Shown here: positions 26,750 to 37,115 of the stretch, in pieces
How positions within the stretch are numbered: position 1 is the first letter of the stretch
Layout of the letters: each line of letters opens with the position of its first letter
Assembly (NCBI GenBank): GCA_021646415.1
Contig: SOEU01000013.1
Coordinates: 1-64,000, forward strand
Direction of reading: 5' to 3'
Origin: Candidatus Brocadia sp.
Lineage (GTDB): Bacteria; Planctomycetota; Brocadiia; Brocadiales; Brocadiaceae
DNA: 64,000 nucleotides
Made by a program: the position numbers and the translations under genes
Notes under the pieces: model-generated
What the model saw: only the letters and a program-made list of their open reading frames with translations
Told to the model about the DNA's origin: nothing
Database searches by the model: none

Positions 26750-28465
26750 ATGACAAGGCTAAACAACTTTTCTGTAAAAGTCAGGAATTTAAAATGTTTT
26801 GGAAGCCAAGAACAGGGTTTCGAAGAAATAAAACCGATAAATCTCATCATTGGTCGTAACAACTCCGGAAAATCTACTTTATTGGATCTCATTGAATTTG
26901 TAGTGAAAGGTACAACGGACATCCCTCAAAGATTATGGTGCTCTGGCCAAGCGCCTGAAATCGTTGCAGAAGCACCGTTGACAGAAGATGAGATAAAGAG
27001 GGTATTTCGAGAAGATACATCTGGTGGTGTAATACCTGGCAGAAACCACTGGGAGTTTGGCCGAAAGTTTATTGGAGCCAAACTTCGTTGGCGTTTGAAT
27101 GTAACCAAAAACCAAAAATTTATTTCAATAGGAAACTGCTTGGATGGTAGTCGTCCTTTAGATTCCATTAGAAATGCTACGGATTATTTGGAGCGCCTTG
27201 CTAATGCAAAACAGAATCCCTTACTTGGAAAAGAGTTTAGACGCATTTTTGCTGAAAGAAATATTGTCCCGGAAGGAGATAACAGTGCAAATCTTGATGT
27301 TGCAGGAGATGGAAGAGGAGCAACAAACATAATTCAGAATTTTTTTAATAAAGCAAATCTAACAAGTCACTCTGTTGAACAAATTTTACTCGAAGAACTA
27401 AATATTATTTTCAAGACCGATGCAAAGTTTACCGACATTGTTTGTAAGCAGTTAGAGAGCAATGCCTGGGAAATTTATTTAGAGGAAGAAACAAAAGGAA
27501 TAATTCCACTATCTCAATCTGGTAGCGGACTCAAGACCATAATCCTTGCCCTCGTTTTTATCCACCTCATTCCTATTGACAAAAAGAGAGACTTATCTGA
27601 CTTTGTGTTTGGGTTCGAGGAGCTCGAAAACAATTTACATCCTGCTCTGCTGAGGCGATTACTCTCATACTTATATAAGCACGCAAAATCGCACGGATGT
27701 ATTTTCTTCCTTACGACACACTCAAACGTAGAGATAGACCTGTTTAGTAAGAACGAGGATGTACAGATATTACATGTAACACACGACGGTAAACAGGCAT
27801 ACAGTCGAACAGTGAAGACTTATATCGAAAACAAAGGTATTCTCGATGATCTTGATGTCCGAGCAAGTGATTTGCTACAATCTAACGGAGTGTTTTGGGT
27901 CGAAGGTCCTTCGGACAGGATTTATTTGAATAGGTGGATAGACCTTTGGTCTGAAGGTGAACTTTCAGAGGGAAATCACTACCAATGTGTGTTTTACGGT
28001 GGACGTTTACTTTCGCATCTTTCAAGCGAAGAACCAGATTTAGCGAAAGACGGAATCTCCATTCTAAAAGTAAACAAGAATTCAATGATTCTCATAGATA
28101 GTGACAAACAAACTCAGCAGAGTCGATTAAATGACACCAAGAAGCGAATTATAGAAGAAGTTGAAACAAATGGTGGGATTGCCTGGGTAACAAAGGGAAA
28201 AGAAATCGAAAATTATATTCCTGCTGATGTAGTAGCAACGTGGTTGAAAAAACAGGACATTGAGCAAGTAGGACAATATGATAATTTCTTTGATTATCTC
28301 GATAATTTAAAGAATGGGGAGGGACAGCGTTATTCCAGTCGAAAGCCCCTCTTAGCAGAACAACTATGTCAGTTTATGACAAAAGAAAATATCACAAATT
28401 CATTAGATCTTGCGGAAAGACTTAAGCAAGTGTGTGACGTTATACGCAAATGGAACAGTATGTAA
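26750..28465 (+). CDS. OLD-type AAA ATPase with probable Toprim nuclease domain
   Basis: A 571-residue protein. The N-terminal SMC/ABC-like ATPase has Walker A GRNNSGKST at 35-43, a signature-like LSQSGSGLKT (about 257), Walker B FVFGFEELENNLHP (about 282) and the H-loop TTHSNVEID. The C-terminal third carries FWVEGPSDRIYL (Toprim glutamate) and LIDSDKQ (Toprim acidic pair), then a KEIENYIP motif. This matches OLD family ATP-dependent nucleases, many of which defend against phage. It lacks an adjacent UvrD-like gene (as in Gabija) or reverse transcriptase, so it is class 1-like and solitary. Confidence 0.82.
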   Translation: MTRLNNFSVKVRNLKCFGSQEQGFEEIKPINLIIGRNNSGKSTLLDLIEFVVKGTTDIPQRLWCSGQAPEIVAEAPLTEDEIKRVFREDTSGGVIPGRNHWEFGRKFIGAKLRWRLNVTKNQKFISIGNCLDGSRPLDSIRNATDYLERLANAKQNPLLGKEFRRIFAERNIVPEGDNSANLDVAGDGRGATNIIQNFFNKANLTSHSVEQILLEELNIIFKTDAKFTDIVCKQLESNAWEIYLEEETKGIIPLSQSGSGLKTIILALVFIHLIPIDKKRDLSDFVFGFEELENNLHPALLRRLLSYLYKHAKSHGCIFFLTTHSNVEIDLFSKNEDVQILHVTHDGKQAYSRTVKTYIENKGILDDLDVRASDLLQSNGVFWVEGPSDRIYLNRWIDLWSEGELSEGNHYQCVFYGGRLLSHLSSEEPDLAKDGISILKVNKNSMILIDSDKQTQQSRLNDTKKRIIEEVETNGGIAWVTKGKEIENYIPADVVATWLKKQDIEQVGQYDNFFDYLDNLKNGEGQRYSSRKPLLAEQLCQFMTKENITNSLDLAERLKQVCDVIRKWNSM

Positions 28466-28603
28466 TAAACAAACATAGTTTTTTGTCCGATTTTAGCAAG
28501 AAATCGCAGATTCTCAGTTTTAGCCCGTGCGCGGCCTTTACTTCATCCAGTCTGGGTAGGATGGATTAAGGTGCCGTTTTTTGCGCCGGATCCACCTTTA
28601 TTT

Positions 28604-28653
28604 TGGTAGGTTCGCTCCGCCCTTCGCAAACTCAGGACAGGCTTAACCCACCA
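28604..28653 (-). repeat. Inverted copy of the GGGTTAAGCCTGTCCTGAG repeat
   Basis: On the minus strand this reads TGGTGGGTTAAGCCTGTCCT, then GAGTTTGCGAAGG, ending AGCGAACCTACCA. It matches 43272-43319 on the plus strand over most of its length, with ends that pair as an inverted repeat. It is a dispersed palindromic element. Confidence 0.65.
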
Positions 28654-28684
28654 ATTTCTATAATAAAAACTCAATGCTTTGGCT

Positions 28685-28708
28685 GGTTCAATCGTCCTCG
28701 ATTGAACC
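28685..28708. repeat. Palindrome GGTTCAATCG...CGATTGAACC
   Basis: A perfect 10-base inverted repeat with a 4-base loop. A close relative with 11-base arms (CTGGTTCAATC/GATTGAACCAG) lies at 28771-28797. Confidence 0.6.
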
Positions 28709-28770
28709 TAAACATTTTGCATTGTTCCATTGCAAATTATAATTCATCCCTATAATCCAGTTAAAAATTT

Positions 28771-28797
28771 CTGGTTCAATCTGCAAGATTGAACCAG
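28771..28797. repeat. Palindrome CTGGTTCAATC...GATTGAACCAG
   Basis: A perfect 11-base inverted repeat around TGCAA, sharing its arm sequence with the palindrome 80 bases upstream. Together they look like two copies of one REP-like unit. Confidence 0.6.
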
Positions 28798-28874
28798 CCC
28801 TGTGGGTGGATTCGGCGCAAAAGACTGCGCTTAATCGTTCGACTGAGCGCTCACGACGAAGTCCACCCTACCCA

Positions 28875-30362
28875 TTACTCCCATCTCAGCTTCGGTTCGC
28901 GGGCGGCCTTTACTTCATCAGGGCGTCCGATGGGGGTGGTTTGGGGTGTGTTGCGTACCACATCTGGTCGTTGTTCTATGTCTGTAGCTATCTGGACCAT
29001 AGTGGCAGCAAAGGCATCTAATGTTTCCCGTGATTCCGTCTCTGTGGGTTCTATCATTAGGGCCTCTTCCACAATTAAGGGGAAATATATTGTAGGGGCG
29101 TGGAAACCGTAATCAAGCAACTTCTTTGCGATGTCCAGGGCGGAGGCGCCTTTTTGCTTTTGTTTCCTGGCAGAAATGACAAACTCGTGCATGCAGGTCT
29201 TTCCATAGGGTATGTCGTAATATTTTTTGAGTTTGTGCTGCAGGTAGTTGGCATTTAAAACGGCATGCTCACCTACCTTGCAAAGACCTTCCTTGCCCAG
29301 GGACAAGAGATAGGTATATGTCCTGATCATCATCCCAATATGACCATAGAACGCCCTGACCCTTCCTAGGGAATCAGGGTAGTCATAATTTAAGGTATAT
29401 CGATTCTCCGCCTCTGTGTCCTCCGTGTTCTCTGCAGCTAATTTACCAACCATTTCAATGCGTGGTACAGGCAAAAATGGCTTCAATGCCTCGGTAACGC
29501 CGATAGGGCCAGCGCCTGGTCCACCACCGCCATGGGGTGTGGAAAAGGTTTTGTGGAGATTCAGGTGTAGGATATCTACGCCCATATCACCCGGTCGGGC
29601 TATGCCCAGGAGGGCATTCATGTTTGCCCCGTCACAATAGACGAGTCCGCCTGCATTGTGTGCGATCTTGCATATTTCCAAGATATCCTTCTCAAAAAGA
29701 CCCAGGGTATTGGGATTGGTGATCATGAGGGCGGCTGTGTCACGGGTAAAGGAGGTTTTTAGTTTTTCTATGTCTACAAGGCCATCTGTATTGGACTGAA
29801 TCGATTCAACTTCATACCCGCAAAGGGCTGCAGAGGCAGGATTGGTACCATGCGCAGAATCGGGGATGATAATTTTGTGTCTGGTCTCTCCCTTTTTCTC
29901 CAGGTAGGCACGGATCATCAGCATGCCCGTTAATTCGCCATGGGCGCCTGCGGCAGGTTGTAATGTAAATGCCGACATCCCTGAAATATTTATAAGGATT
30001 TGCTCAAGCTCGTAAAGGAGTTTCAGGATACCCTGACATTGCTCTATGGGCTGATAGGGATGTAATTTCGTAAAACCCTCCATGCGAGAGACATCTTCAT
30101 TAATTTTGGGATTGTATTTCATGGTGCATGAGCCTAATGGGTAAAAATTGGTATCCACGCAGAAGTTCTGTTGGGAGAGTCTGGTGAAATGGCGTACGAC
30201 ATCGATCTCCGAAACCTCGGGTAATTTCGCTTCCTGTTTCCTCAGCATTTGTTGAGGTAGGAAATTTGTTATAGGTTTCTCCGGTACGTCACAGGCAGGG
30301 AGGATAAAACATCGTCTGCCAGGAGAGGATTTTTCAAAGATGAGAGGTTCAGTGTTGTTCAT
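28875..30362 (-). CDS. gcvPB: Glycine dehydrogenase (decarboxylating) subunit 2
   Basis: The C-terminal half of the P-protein of the glycine cleavage system, carrying the pyridoxal phosphate lysine in NLHKTFSTPHGGGGPG. It decarboxylates glycine and passes the aminomethyl group to the lipoyl H-protein, working as a heterodimer with GcvPA. Length 495 is normal for the split form. Unusually, a HepT/MntA gene pair separates it from gcvPA in the same transcription direction. The gene starts 15 bases after hepT. Confidence 0.93.
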   Translation of the reverse strand: MNNTEPLIFEKSSPGRRCFILPACDVPEKPITNFLPQQMLRKQEAKLPEVSEIDVVRHFTRLSQQNFCVDTNFYPLGSCTMKYNPKINEDVSRMEGFTKLHPYQPIEQCQGILKLLYELEQILINISGMSAFTLQPAAGAHGELTGMLMIRAYLEKKGETRHKIIIPDSAHGTNPASAALCGYEVESIQSNTDGLVDIEKLKTSFTRDTAALMITNPNTLGLFEKDILEICKIAHNAGGLVYCDGANMNALLGIARPGDMGVDILHLNLHKTFSTPHGGGGPGAGPIGVTEALKPFLPVPRIEMVGKLAAENTEDTEAENRYTLNYDYPDSLGRVRAFYGHIGMMIRTYTYLLSLGKEGLCKVGEHAVLNANYLQHKLKKYYDIPYGKTCMHEFVISARKQKQKGASALDIAKKLLDYGFHAPTIYFPLIVEEALMIEPTETESRETLDAFAATMVQIATDIEQRPDVVRNTPQTTPIGRPDEVKAAREPKLRWE

Positions 30363-30377
30363 AGTCTTTAACTTTAT

Positions 30378-30812
30378 TTATCTAGTTTGCAGGATGGATT
30401 TTATTTTATTGAGTAAAGTCCTATAAATAGGTTCTGCTGTTTGAATGAATTCATTTATGGTAGTCCAGCGAATATCCAGGTATTCATGAGCAAGTATGTT
30501 TCTCAAGACCGCCCATTGTGAAATATTCTCACCAAAAACCTCGTCAAAGTGAGGAGAAGCGCCGAGTTCTTTCAAGATTTCCTTATATGAAGTGGGGATT
30601 CTCCTATCTTCAGAAGCAAGGATTACTTTGGCTATGTCTATGGAACAATTAACTATATTTTCAATCCATCTCTCGAGATTTCTCCTTGTATCCCTGTCTC
30701 CATTATAAGTTTTCCAATCAATTTTTGAGAATTTTTGGAAATCTGATAATTCTGATTTCATAAAGTCAGCGTATCGTATAAGTCGCTCTCTGTCTTCAGG
30801 TACCAACACCAT
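30378..30812 (-). CDS. hepT: HepT-like toxin (DUF86 HEPN ribonuclease)
   Basis: A 144-residue helical HEPN protein with the RNase motif R104-N-x-L-A-H109-E-Y111 (Rx4HxY). HepT cleaves RNA and is neutralised when MntA adds AMP to the motif tyrosine. It overlaps mntA by 17 bases and is followed by gcvPB after 15 bases. The motif is intact, so the toxin is probably functional. Confidence 0.88.
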   Translation of the reverse strand: MVLVPEDRERLIRYADFMKSELSDFQKFSKIDWKTYNGDRDTRRNLERWIENIVNCSIDIAKVILASEDRRIPTSYKEILKELGASPHFDEVFGENISQWAVLRNILAHEYLDIRWTTINEFIQTAEPIYRTLLNKIKSILQTR

Positions 30813-31230
30813 GTTTTATTCTCTCTTTCAAATTCCAATATGACTCAACCCATTGTCTGAAATCAATAGCTTCGGAGGTAATTCTTAAAAGAAAGTCCAT
30901 ATAAATAGTATGATTTTTTATGATAATGGGGATGCCTCTCAAGGCGCTGTCTGCAATAGTGGAAGCGGCTCTGTTGAGGATCAGAAGGTCCACCTCCTTT
31001 TCAACAATTTTTTCAATATCTACCCAAATGGATTTTTCGTAGTTGCTCCTGAAGGCTGTTTTTTCCCAATCATAACCTTTTCCTTCCGGGACAAAATATA
31101 TGGCTATATCAACGTCTGAATCAATGCCATCCTGACCCCTTGCCCAGGAACCAAAAAGGAAAGCGAAGGAAATTTCGTCTCTTTTTTCAAAATAGACCTT
31201 AAGTTTTTCTACGATGTTGTTTGTATTCAT
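30796..31230 (-). CDS. mntA: MntA-like minimal nucleotidyltransferase antitoxin
   Basis: A 144-residue minimal nucleotidyltransferase with the GS-x10-DxD signature: G27-S28 then D39-V-D41 (GSWARGQDGIDSDVDI). MntA antitoxins oligo-AMPylate HepT. Its ATG overlaps the gcvPA stop as ATGA, and it overlaps hepT by 17 bases. Translation of the pair is therefore tied to the glycine decarboxylase mRNA, which is not the usual situation for a TA module. Confidence 0.88.
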   Translation of the reverse strand: MNTNNIVEKLKVYFEKRDEISFAFLFGSWARGQDGIDSDVDIAIYFVPEGKGYDWEKTAFRSNYEKSIWVDIEKIVEKEVDLLILNRAASTIADSALRGIPIIIKNHTIYMDFLLRITSEAIDFRQWVESYWNLKERIKHGVGT

Positions 31231-32591
31231 TTAGAGATGTTTTTCATTTGTTGAATATGTGACAACTCAGTAACCAAACGGTCAATCAATTCTTTGGTCT
31301 TCGTCTCCGTTACGCACAGGAGCATACTATTGTCTAAACCGGGATAAAATCCGGAAAGCTCCAATCCGCCAATAATGCCCTTTGTCAGGAGGTATTCATT
31401 GATCTTGTTGATACGAAGACTGCCTCTGGCTTTCAGTGCAAATTCATGAAAGAATGATTGGTGAAATGCCGGTTCAAAGATGTCCAGGGTACACAATCTT
31501 TCATACGCATAATGGCTTTTTTGGATATTGAGGTTTGCTAATTCTGTCATGCCCTTTTTCCCTAATGCACAGAGATAAATGCATGCCCTTAATGCAAGGA
31601 GTGCCTGATTGGTGCAGATATTTGAAGTTGCCTTTTCTCTTCGAATATGCTGTTCCCTGGCCTGCAGGGTAAGGACAAAACACCTCTTCCCATTACTGTC
31701 CACCGTCTCGCCTGCGATCCTTCCGGGTATCTTGCGCAAGAGATCTTTTTTTACCGTAAAAAAACCGATGTAGGGACCACCATAATTCAGATAGTTTCCC
31801 AAAACCTGGGCCTCACCAACGGCGATATCGGCATTGTATTCACCCGGTGGTTTCAGGATGCCCAGAGAAATGGGGTTTACACAGGCGATAAAAAGGCTAT
31901 TATGCCTGTGGGTAATATTTGAGATGGTCTCCATGTCTTCAATACAGCCAAAGAAGTTTGGATTTTGGACGAGTACGGCTGCGGTGTTATCGTCAATAAC
32001 CTTTTCTGATTGATTTATATCCGTGATACCTTTGGGTGTATCTATTTCAACGATTTCCGTATGCAATCCTTTTAAATAGGTCTTGAGTACCTGCCGGTAT
32101 TCAGGATGGATTGCCCGTGAGCAGACAACCTTATTCTTTTCCTTCAACCGAATGGACAATAGCGCTGCCTCCGTTAAAGCGGTTGAACCGTCGTACATGG
32201 AGGAATTTGCTACATCCATACCAGTTAACTCACACATCAATGTTTGGAATTCATAGATTACCTGAAGCGTACCCTGGCTTACTTCGGGTTGATAAGGTGT
32301 ATAGCAGGTATAAAATTCACTCCTCGACGCCAGGTGGTCTACAACAGACGGGATATAGTGTTCATAGGCGCCGGCGCCTAAAAATGAAATGTATTTGTCG
32401 ATATTGCGATTCTTTTCACTTACATCTTTTAGGGCTTTTAATACCTGTGGTTCAGAAAGGCCGTCGGGTAATGGTAAAGAAAATTTTCTTAACGCCTTTG
32501 GAATGTTTTTAAGGAGGGCTTCAAAAGAAGGTATCCCTATTTCTTTCAACATTATTTCTTTATCGTGTGCGGTATTCGGAATGTAATCCAT
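31227..32591 (-). CDS. gcvPA: Glycine dehydrogenase (decarboxylating) subunit 1
   Basis: The N-terminal half of P-protein, partner of GcvPB. It has conserved YTPYQPEVSQGTLQ and YDGSTALTEAALL segments. I place the start at 32591 (MDYIPNTAHDKE) because GGAG lies 8 bases upstream of that ATG, giving about 454 residues; the longer frame would start at 32612. It follows carB by about 110 bases. Confidence 0.93.
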   Translation of the reverse strand: MDYIPNTAHDKEIMLKEIGIPSFEALLKNIPKALRKFSLPLPDGLSEPQVLKALKDVSEKNRNIDKYISFLGAGAYEHYIPSVVDHLASRSEFYTCYTPYQPEVSQGTLQVIYEFQTLMCELTGMDVANSSMYDGSTALTEAALLSIRLKEKNKVVCSRAIHPEYRQVLKTYLKGLHTEIVEIDTPKGITDINQSEKVIDDNTAAVLVQNPNFFGCIEDMETISNITHRHNSLFIACVNPISLGILKPPGEYNADIAVGEAQVLGNYLNYGGPYIGFFTVKKDLLRKIPGRIAGETVDSNGKRCFVLTLQAREQHIRREKATSNICTNQALLALRACIYLCALGKKGMTELANLNIQKSHYAYERLCTLDIFEPAFHQSFFHEFALKARGSLRINKINEYLLTKGIIGGLELSGFYPGLDNSMLLCVTETKTKELIDRLVTELSHIQQMKNISK

Positions 32592-32700
32592 AACATCTCC
32601 GTTGAAATGCAAAATTGAGCCTGTGAATAGAGATCAGTGTTGATGGAAAAATTGAAGCAAAAAAGGGCAGAACAATCAACGAAAAAAACTTTCGAATGAT

Positions 32701-35700
32701 TTATGTACGGTAGTAGTCCTGAATGGGTTTGACGTCCAGGCTTCCGTTTTTGAGTGCCTCGATAGCCTTCGTGGCGGCTACAGCACCGGCAAGTGTTGTA
32801 AAATAGGGCACACGATGAAGAAGTGCGGTGCGCCTGATGGAATAGGAGGCCTCCTGGGCTGCCTTACCTCCTGTGGTGTTGATGACGAGTTGGATTTCGT
32901 TACTCTTGATGTGGTCGACAATATTGGGCCGTCCTTCAATAACTTTTAAGACAGTCGTGACAGGAACGTTATTTTCGGAAAGGACTTTAGCTGTACCGTT
33001 TGTGGCTACAAGTCTAAAACCCATTTGTGAGAGTTTTTTGGCAATGGGGACAATGGGCTTTTTGTCTCTGTCTCTTACGCTCATGAAAACGGTACCCGTT
33101 AATGGGAGGCTGCAGTCAGCCGCCATTTGGGATTTAGCATAGGCACGACCAAAGTCCTTATCTATTCCCATGACCTCGCCTGTCGATTTCATTTCTGGTC
33201 CTAAGATTGTGTCGACTCCTTTAAACTTTATAAAAGGAAATACAGCCTCTTTTACGGTAATATGTTTTAACTCCATGTTCATGGAGATGTTGAATTCACT
33301 GAGCTTCTTTCCCATGATTACCTTTGTTGCAATCTTGGCCAACGGAATACCAATTGCTTTGCTGACAAAAGGAACTGTCCTTGATGCACGTGGATTGACC
33401 TCCAGCACATATACTATTCTGTCTTTAATTGCATATTGGATATTGATGAGACCTATGACATTCAATGTCCGGGCTATGGTTTGCGTCTGTTTTTTTAACT
33501 CGTCAATGATGTCATTTCCGATAGAATATGGTGGGAGCGAACATGCACTGTCTCCGGAATGGATGCCAGCTTCTTCGATGTGTTCCATAACGCCACCGAT
33601 AAACACTTCCTTGCCGTCACAAATAGCGTCAACATCAATTTCTACGGCGTCTTCCAAAAATCGGTCAATGAGAACCGGGTGTTCTGGCGAGACATGTACA
33701 GCATGGGTAATGTATTCCTCTAAACCAGCTTCATCGTAAACGATACGCATGGCTCGTCCGCCCAGGACATAGGATGGACGGAGCAGTACGGGGTAACCTA
33801 TTTTACAGGCAATAAGCTTTGCTTCCGTGGCAGACCGGGCACATCCATTATCCGGCTGCCTTAAATTTAATCGGTTCATTAAGGCTGCAAATCGTTCACG
33901 GTCCTCTGCAATATCAATACTCTCCGGAGAAGTTCCCAGTATTCTGATACCCTCTTTCTCTAAAGGGATTGCCAATTTTAGCGGTGTTTGTCCACCAAAT
34001 TGAACAATAACGCCTTCGGGCATCTCTTTATCAATAATCTCAAGGACGTCTTCCAGGGAAAGCGGTTCAAAATAAAGCCTGTCGGCGGTATCATAATCCG
34101 TACTCACCGTCTCTGGATTGCAATTGACCATAATCGTCTCATAACCCAGTTCTTTTAAGGCAAAGACCCCATGGACACAACAGTAGTCGAACTCAATGCC
34201 CTGTCCGATACGGTTAGGCCCGCTTCCGAGGATAATGACCTTTTTCCTCTGAGTTGGTTCCGCCTCACACGCACCTTCATAAGCGGAGTACAAATAGGGT
34301 GTAAAGGCCTTGAATTCTGCTGCACAGGTATCCACATGTTTAAACACTGGCCTGATAGATTCCCTTTGACGGTACGTTCGCATCGTTTTTTCATCAACAT
34401 TACACAAACAAGCCAGGTATTTATCTGAATAACCGCATTGTTTTGCCTCAGTCAGTATCTCCTTGCTCATTGCAAATACCTCTCTGTTTTGAGAGGTATT
34501 TGCACTTTTAGAATACCTTTGCCTTATCTCGGCTTCAATATCCAGTACCTGCCTGATATTGTAAAGGAACCAGCGGTCGATATGAGTCCATTTAAATATC
34601 TCATCCAGACTCATGCCAAACCGTATCGCATCGGCAATGTGCCAGAGCCTGTCAGGATTGGGTATCATCAACTTCGTCCTCAGGAATTCATATCTTTGTT
34701 CGGTAGTCCATTTATCACTGTCAGAGGGCCATAATGATTCAAATCCATACCGCCCTGATTCTAAAGAACGGATGGCTTTACCAATGGCCTCTTTGAACGT
34801 ACGCCCCATGGCCATGACCTCTCCCACAGATTTCATGTGGATAGTAAGTGCTTGATCAGTGTCAGGGAATTTTTCAAAATTAAATCGGGGCACTTTTACG
34901 ACACAATAGTCGATGGTGGGTTCAAAACAGGCCGGGGTATAACGGGTGATGTCGTTAGGGATTTCATCAAGGGTATAGCCGACGGCTAATTTTGCAGCGA
35001 TCTTGGCAATAGGAAATCCCGTGGCCTTCGAGGCAAGGGCGGAACTCCTTGAAACCCTCGGGTTCATTTCAATAGCAAGTATTTCTCCGTTTTCGGGGTT
35101 CACAGCGAATTGGATATTGGAACCCCCGGTCTCAACACCAATCTCCCGGATAATCTTGATTGCCGCATTCCGCATAACCTGATATTCGACATCGGTAAGG
35201 GTTTGGGCAGGGGCCACCGTGATGCTGTCGCCCGTATGTACACCCATGGGATCAAAATTTTCAATTGAGCAAATGATCACGACATTGTCTTTTAAATCAC
35301 GCATTACTTCCAGTTCATATTCCTTCCAGCCTAACACGGAACGTTCCACAAGGACTTCATGAACCGGGCTGGCTTCAAGGGCTACCTTGATATATTCTTT
35401 GTACTCTTCGATATTATATGCTGCATTTCCACCAGTGCCCCCTAACGTAAAAGAAGGACGTATAATAGCCGGAAAACCTATTTTTTCGATAACCGTTATC
35501 GCTTCATCGTATGAACGGACATAAGCACTTTCAGGAACCGGGATACCAATGCGTTTCATAGCAGACTTAAAGAGTGACCTGTCTTCGGCCTTTTTGATGG
35601 CATTCAGTTTGGCACCGATCAACTCTACGCCAAATTCATTCAGTACCCCTTTTTCTGCAAGGCTAACTGCTGTATTTAAACCTGTCTGTCCGCCCAATGT

Positions 35701-35964
35701 TGGAAGTAATGCCTGTGGACGTTCCTTTGCGATAACCTTTGCTACCATTTCCGTTGTTATCGGTTCTATATAAGTCCTGTCGGCAATTTCGGGGTCTGTC
35801 ATAATGGTAGCGGGATTACTATTTACAAGGACAACTTTGTATCCCTCTTCACGAAGCGCTTTACAGGCCTGGGTACCCGAATAATCAAATTCACAGGCCT
35901 GGCCGATGATGATCGGGCCAGATCCGATAATCAGGATTTTTTGTATGTCGGTTCTTTTGGGCAT
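32701..35964 (-). CDS. carB: Carbamoyl phosphate synthase large subunit
   Basis: A 1087-residue enzyme that makes carbamoyl phosphate from bicarbonate, ammonia (delivered by CarA) and two ATP, feeding arginine and pyrimidine synthesis. It has two ATP-grasp halves (about 1-400 and 560-940; [18 protein letters not shown] and [17 protein letters not shown]), an oligomerisation domain between them and a C-terminal MGS-like regulatory domain. It lies 32 bases after carA. Confidence 0.96.
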   Translation of the reverse strand: MPKRTDIQKILIIGSGPIIIGQACEFDYSGTQACKALREEGYKVVLVNSNPATIMTDPEIADRTYIEPITTEMVAKVIAKERPQALLPTLGGQTGLNTAVSLAEKGVLNEFGVELIGAKLNAIKKAEDRSLFKSAMKRIGIPVPESAYVRSYDEAITVIEKIGFPAIIRPSFTLGGTGGNAAYNIEEYKEYIKVALEASPVHEVLVERSVLGWKEYELEVMRDLKDNVVIICSIENFDPMGVHTGDSITVAPAQTLTDVEYQVMRNAAIKIIREIGVETGGSNIQFAVNPENGEILAIEMNPRVSRSSALASKATGFPIAKIAAKLAVGYTLDEIPNDITRYTPACFEPTIDYCVVKVPRFNFEKFPDTDQALTIHMKSVGEVMAMGRTFKEAIGKAIRSLESGRYGFESLWPSDSDKWTTEQRYEFLRTKLMIPNPDRLWHIADAIRFGMSLDEIFKWTHIDRWFLYNIRQVLDIEAEIRQRYSKSANTSQNREVFAMSKEILTEAKQCGYSDKYLACLCNVDEKTMRTYRQRESIRPVFKHVDTCAAEFKAFTPYLYSAYEGACEAEPTQRKKVIILGSGPNRIGQGIEFDYCCVHGVFALKELGYETIMVNCNPETVSTDYDTADRLYFEPLSLEDVLEIIDKEMPEGVIVQFGGQTPLKLAIPLEKEGIRILGTSPESIDIAEDRERFAALMNRLNLRQPDNGCARSATEAKLIACKIGYPVLLRPSYVLGGRAMRIVYDEAGLEEYITHAVHVSPEHPVLIDRFLEDAVEIDVDAICDGKEVFIGGVMEHIEEAGIHSGDSACSLPPYSIGNDIIDELKKQTQTIARTLNVIGLINIQYAIKDRIVYVLEVNPRASRTVPFVSKAIGIPLAKIATKVIMGKKLSEFNISMNMELKHITVKEAVFPFIKFKGVDTILGPEMKSTGEVMGIDKDFGRAYAKSQMAADCSLPLTGTVFMSVRDRDKKPIVPIAKKLSQMGFRLVATNGTAKVLSENNVPVTTVLKVIEGRPNIVDHIKSNEIQLVINTTGGKAAQEASYSIRRTALLHRVPYFTTLAGAVAATKAIEALKNGSLDVKPIQDYYRT

Positions 35965-35996
35965 TGTTTATTTTTAGATTTTAAATCTTAATTTTG

Positions 35997-37115
35997 CTAT
36001 TTCATCATCTCAATAAATCTCTCAAACAGATAACTCGCATCGTGAGGGCCGGGTGAAGCCTCCGGGTGATATTGGACGGAAAAGGCAGGTATCGTGTGGC
36101 ATTTCAATCCCTCTACAGACTTGTCGTTGAGATTGATATGGGTAATCTCCACGTTTCCATATGGACTTTTATGCACAGTTCCCTCCTGTGGCGCCGTTAC
36201 CGCGAAACTGTGATTTTGTGCAGTAATCTCCACTTTTTTGGTGTTCAAATCTATGACGGGTTGATTTCCTCCGTGGTGTCCAAACTTTAGTTTGTAAGTC
36301 TTTAGCCCCAGGGTAAGCGCCATCAATTGATGACCAAGACAAATCCCGAATACGGGTTTTTTCCCTAATAAACCCTTAATGTTTTCAATCATATAAGGAA
36401 CAGCTGCTGGGTCACCGGGGCCATTCGAAAGCACGATTCCATCCGGTTTCATGTCCAAAACAGCTTGAGACTGAGTTTGTGCCGGAACTACCGTTACAGA
36501 GCAGCCGGCACTGTTCAGTTTTCTGAGAATGTTATATTTTACACCACAATCATAGACAACGACCTTACATTTTTTTGGTTTGCCGGCGTCCTGGTTTGAA
36601 TCTTTCCAGTCATACGAATTATCACATGTTACAGACTTTACAAGGTCTATTCCGACTAATCCAGGAGCTGATTTTATCTTTTTGGTAAGGCTTGTAACAT
36701 CAAAATCATCGGTAGAAACAATGCCCTGCTGGACACCATAATCCCGTAATCGTCTTGTTAATTCCCTGGTGTCAATCCCTTGAATACCCACAATCCCCCT
36801 ATTCTTAAGAAACTCATCCAGACTAATCTGTGAGCGCCAATTACTGGGGAAAGGGCTGTATTCTTTAACAATAAAACCCTCCAAAAAGGGGCTACAGGAT
36901 TCGTAATCTTTTTCATTAATCCCATAATTGCCGATAAGCGGGTAGGTCATGACCACCATTTGACCTTTGTACGATGGGTCGGTAAGGATTTCCTGATAAC
37001 CCATCATGCTGGTGTTAAAAACGACTTCACCGATCTTTTCACCGGTGGCACCCAAAGAGTATCCCGTAAAACTTGTTCCGTCTGCAAGGACAAGTATTGC
37101 CTTTTTTTTGTTCAT
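35997..37115 (-). CDS. carA: Carbamoyl phosphate synthase small (glutaminase) subunit
   Basis: A 372-residue class I glutamine amidotransferase. The nucleophile is the Cys in [12 protein letters not shown], and the His/Glu pair lies in [13 protein letters not shown]. The N-terminal CPSase small-subunit domain begins [19 protein letters not shown]. It hydrolyses glutamine and channels ammonia to CarB. It is the first gene of the leftward carA-carB-gcvPA-mntA-hepT-gcvPB run, divergent from the epimerase gene. Confidence 0.95.
   Translation of the reverse strand: MNKKKAILVLADGTSFTGYSLGATGEKIGEVVFNTSMMGYQEILTDPSYKGQMVVMTYPLIGNYGINEKDYESCSPFLEGFIVKEYSPFPSNWRSQISLDEFLKNRGIVGIQGIDTRELTRRLRDYGVQQGIVSTDDFDVTSLTKKIKSAPGLVGIDLVKSVTCDNSYDWKDSNQDAGKPKKCKVVVYDCGVKYNILRKLNSAGCSVTVVPAQTQSQAVLDMKPDGIVLSNGPGDPAAVPYMIENIKGLLGKKPVFGICLGHQLMALTLGLKTYKLKFGHHGGNQPVIDLNTKKVEITAQNHSFAVTAPQEGTVHKSPYGNVEITHINLNDKSVEGLKCHTIPAFSVQYHPEASPGPHDASYLFERFIEMMK

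Larger units (their letters stand above)
28466..28874. other. Repeat-rich gap between the OLD ATPase and gcvPB
   Basis: There is no gene here. It holds a 36-base partial copy of the gcvPB 3' end (28512-28547), an inverted copy of the AGCCTGTCCTGAGTTTGCG repeat (28604-28653) and two perfect palindromes (28685-28708 and 28771-28797). The content looks like accumulated repeat insertions. Confidence 0.5.

Noticed and set aside
26750-28465. Gabija or similar two-gene defence system
   Set aside because: GajA-like ATPase features are present, but there is no adjacent UvrD-like helicase gene; only a solitary OLD-type protein is supported.
28466-28874. CRISPR array
   Set aside because: Repeats here are palindromes and scattered duplicates without regular spacers of constant length.
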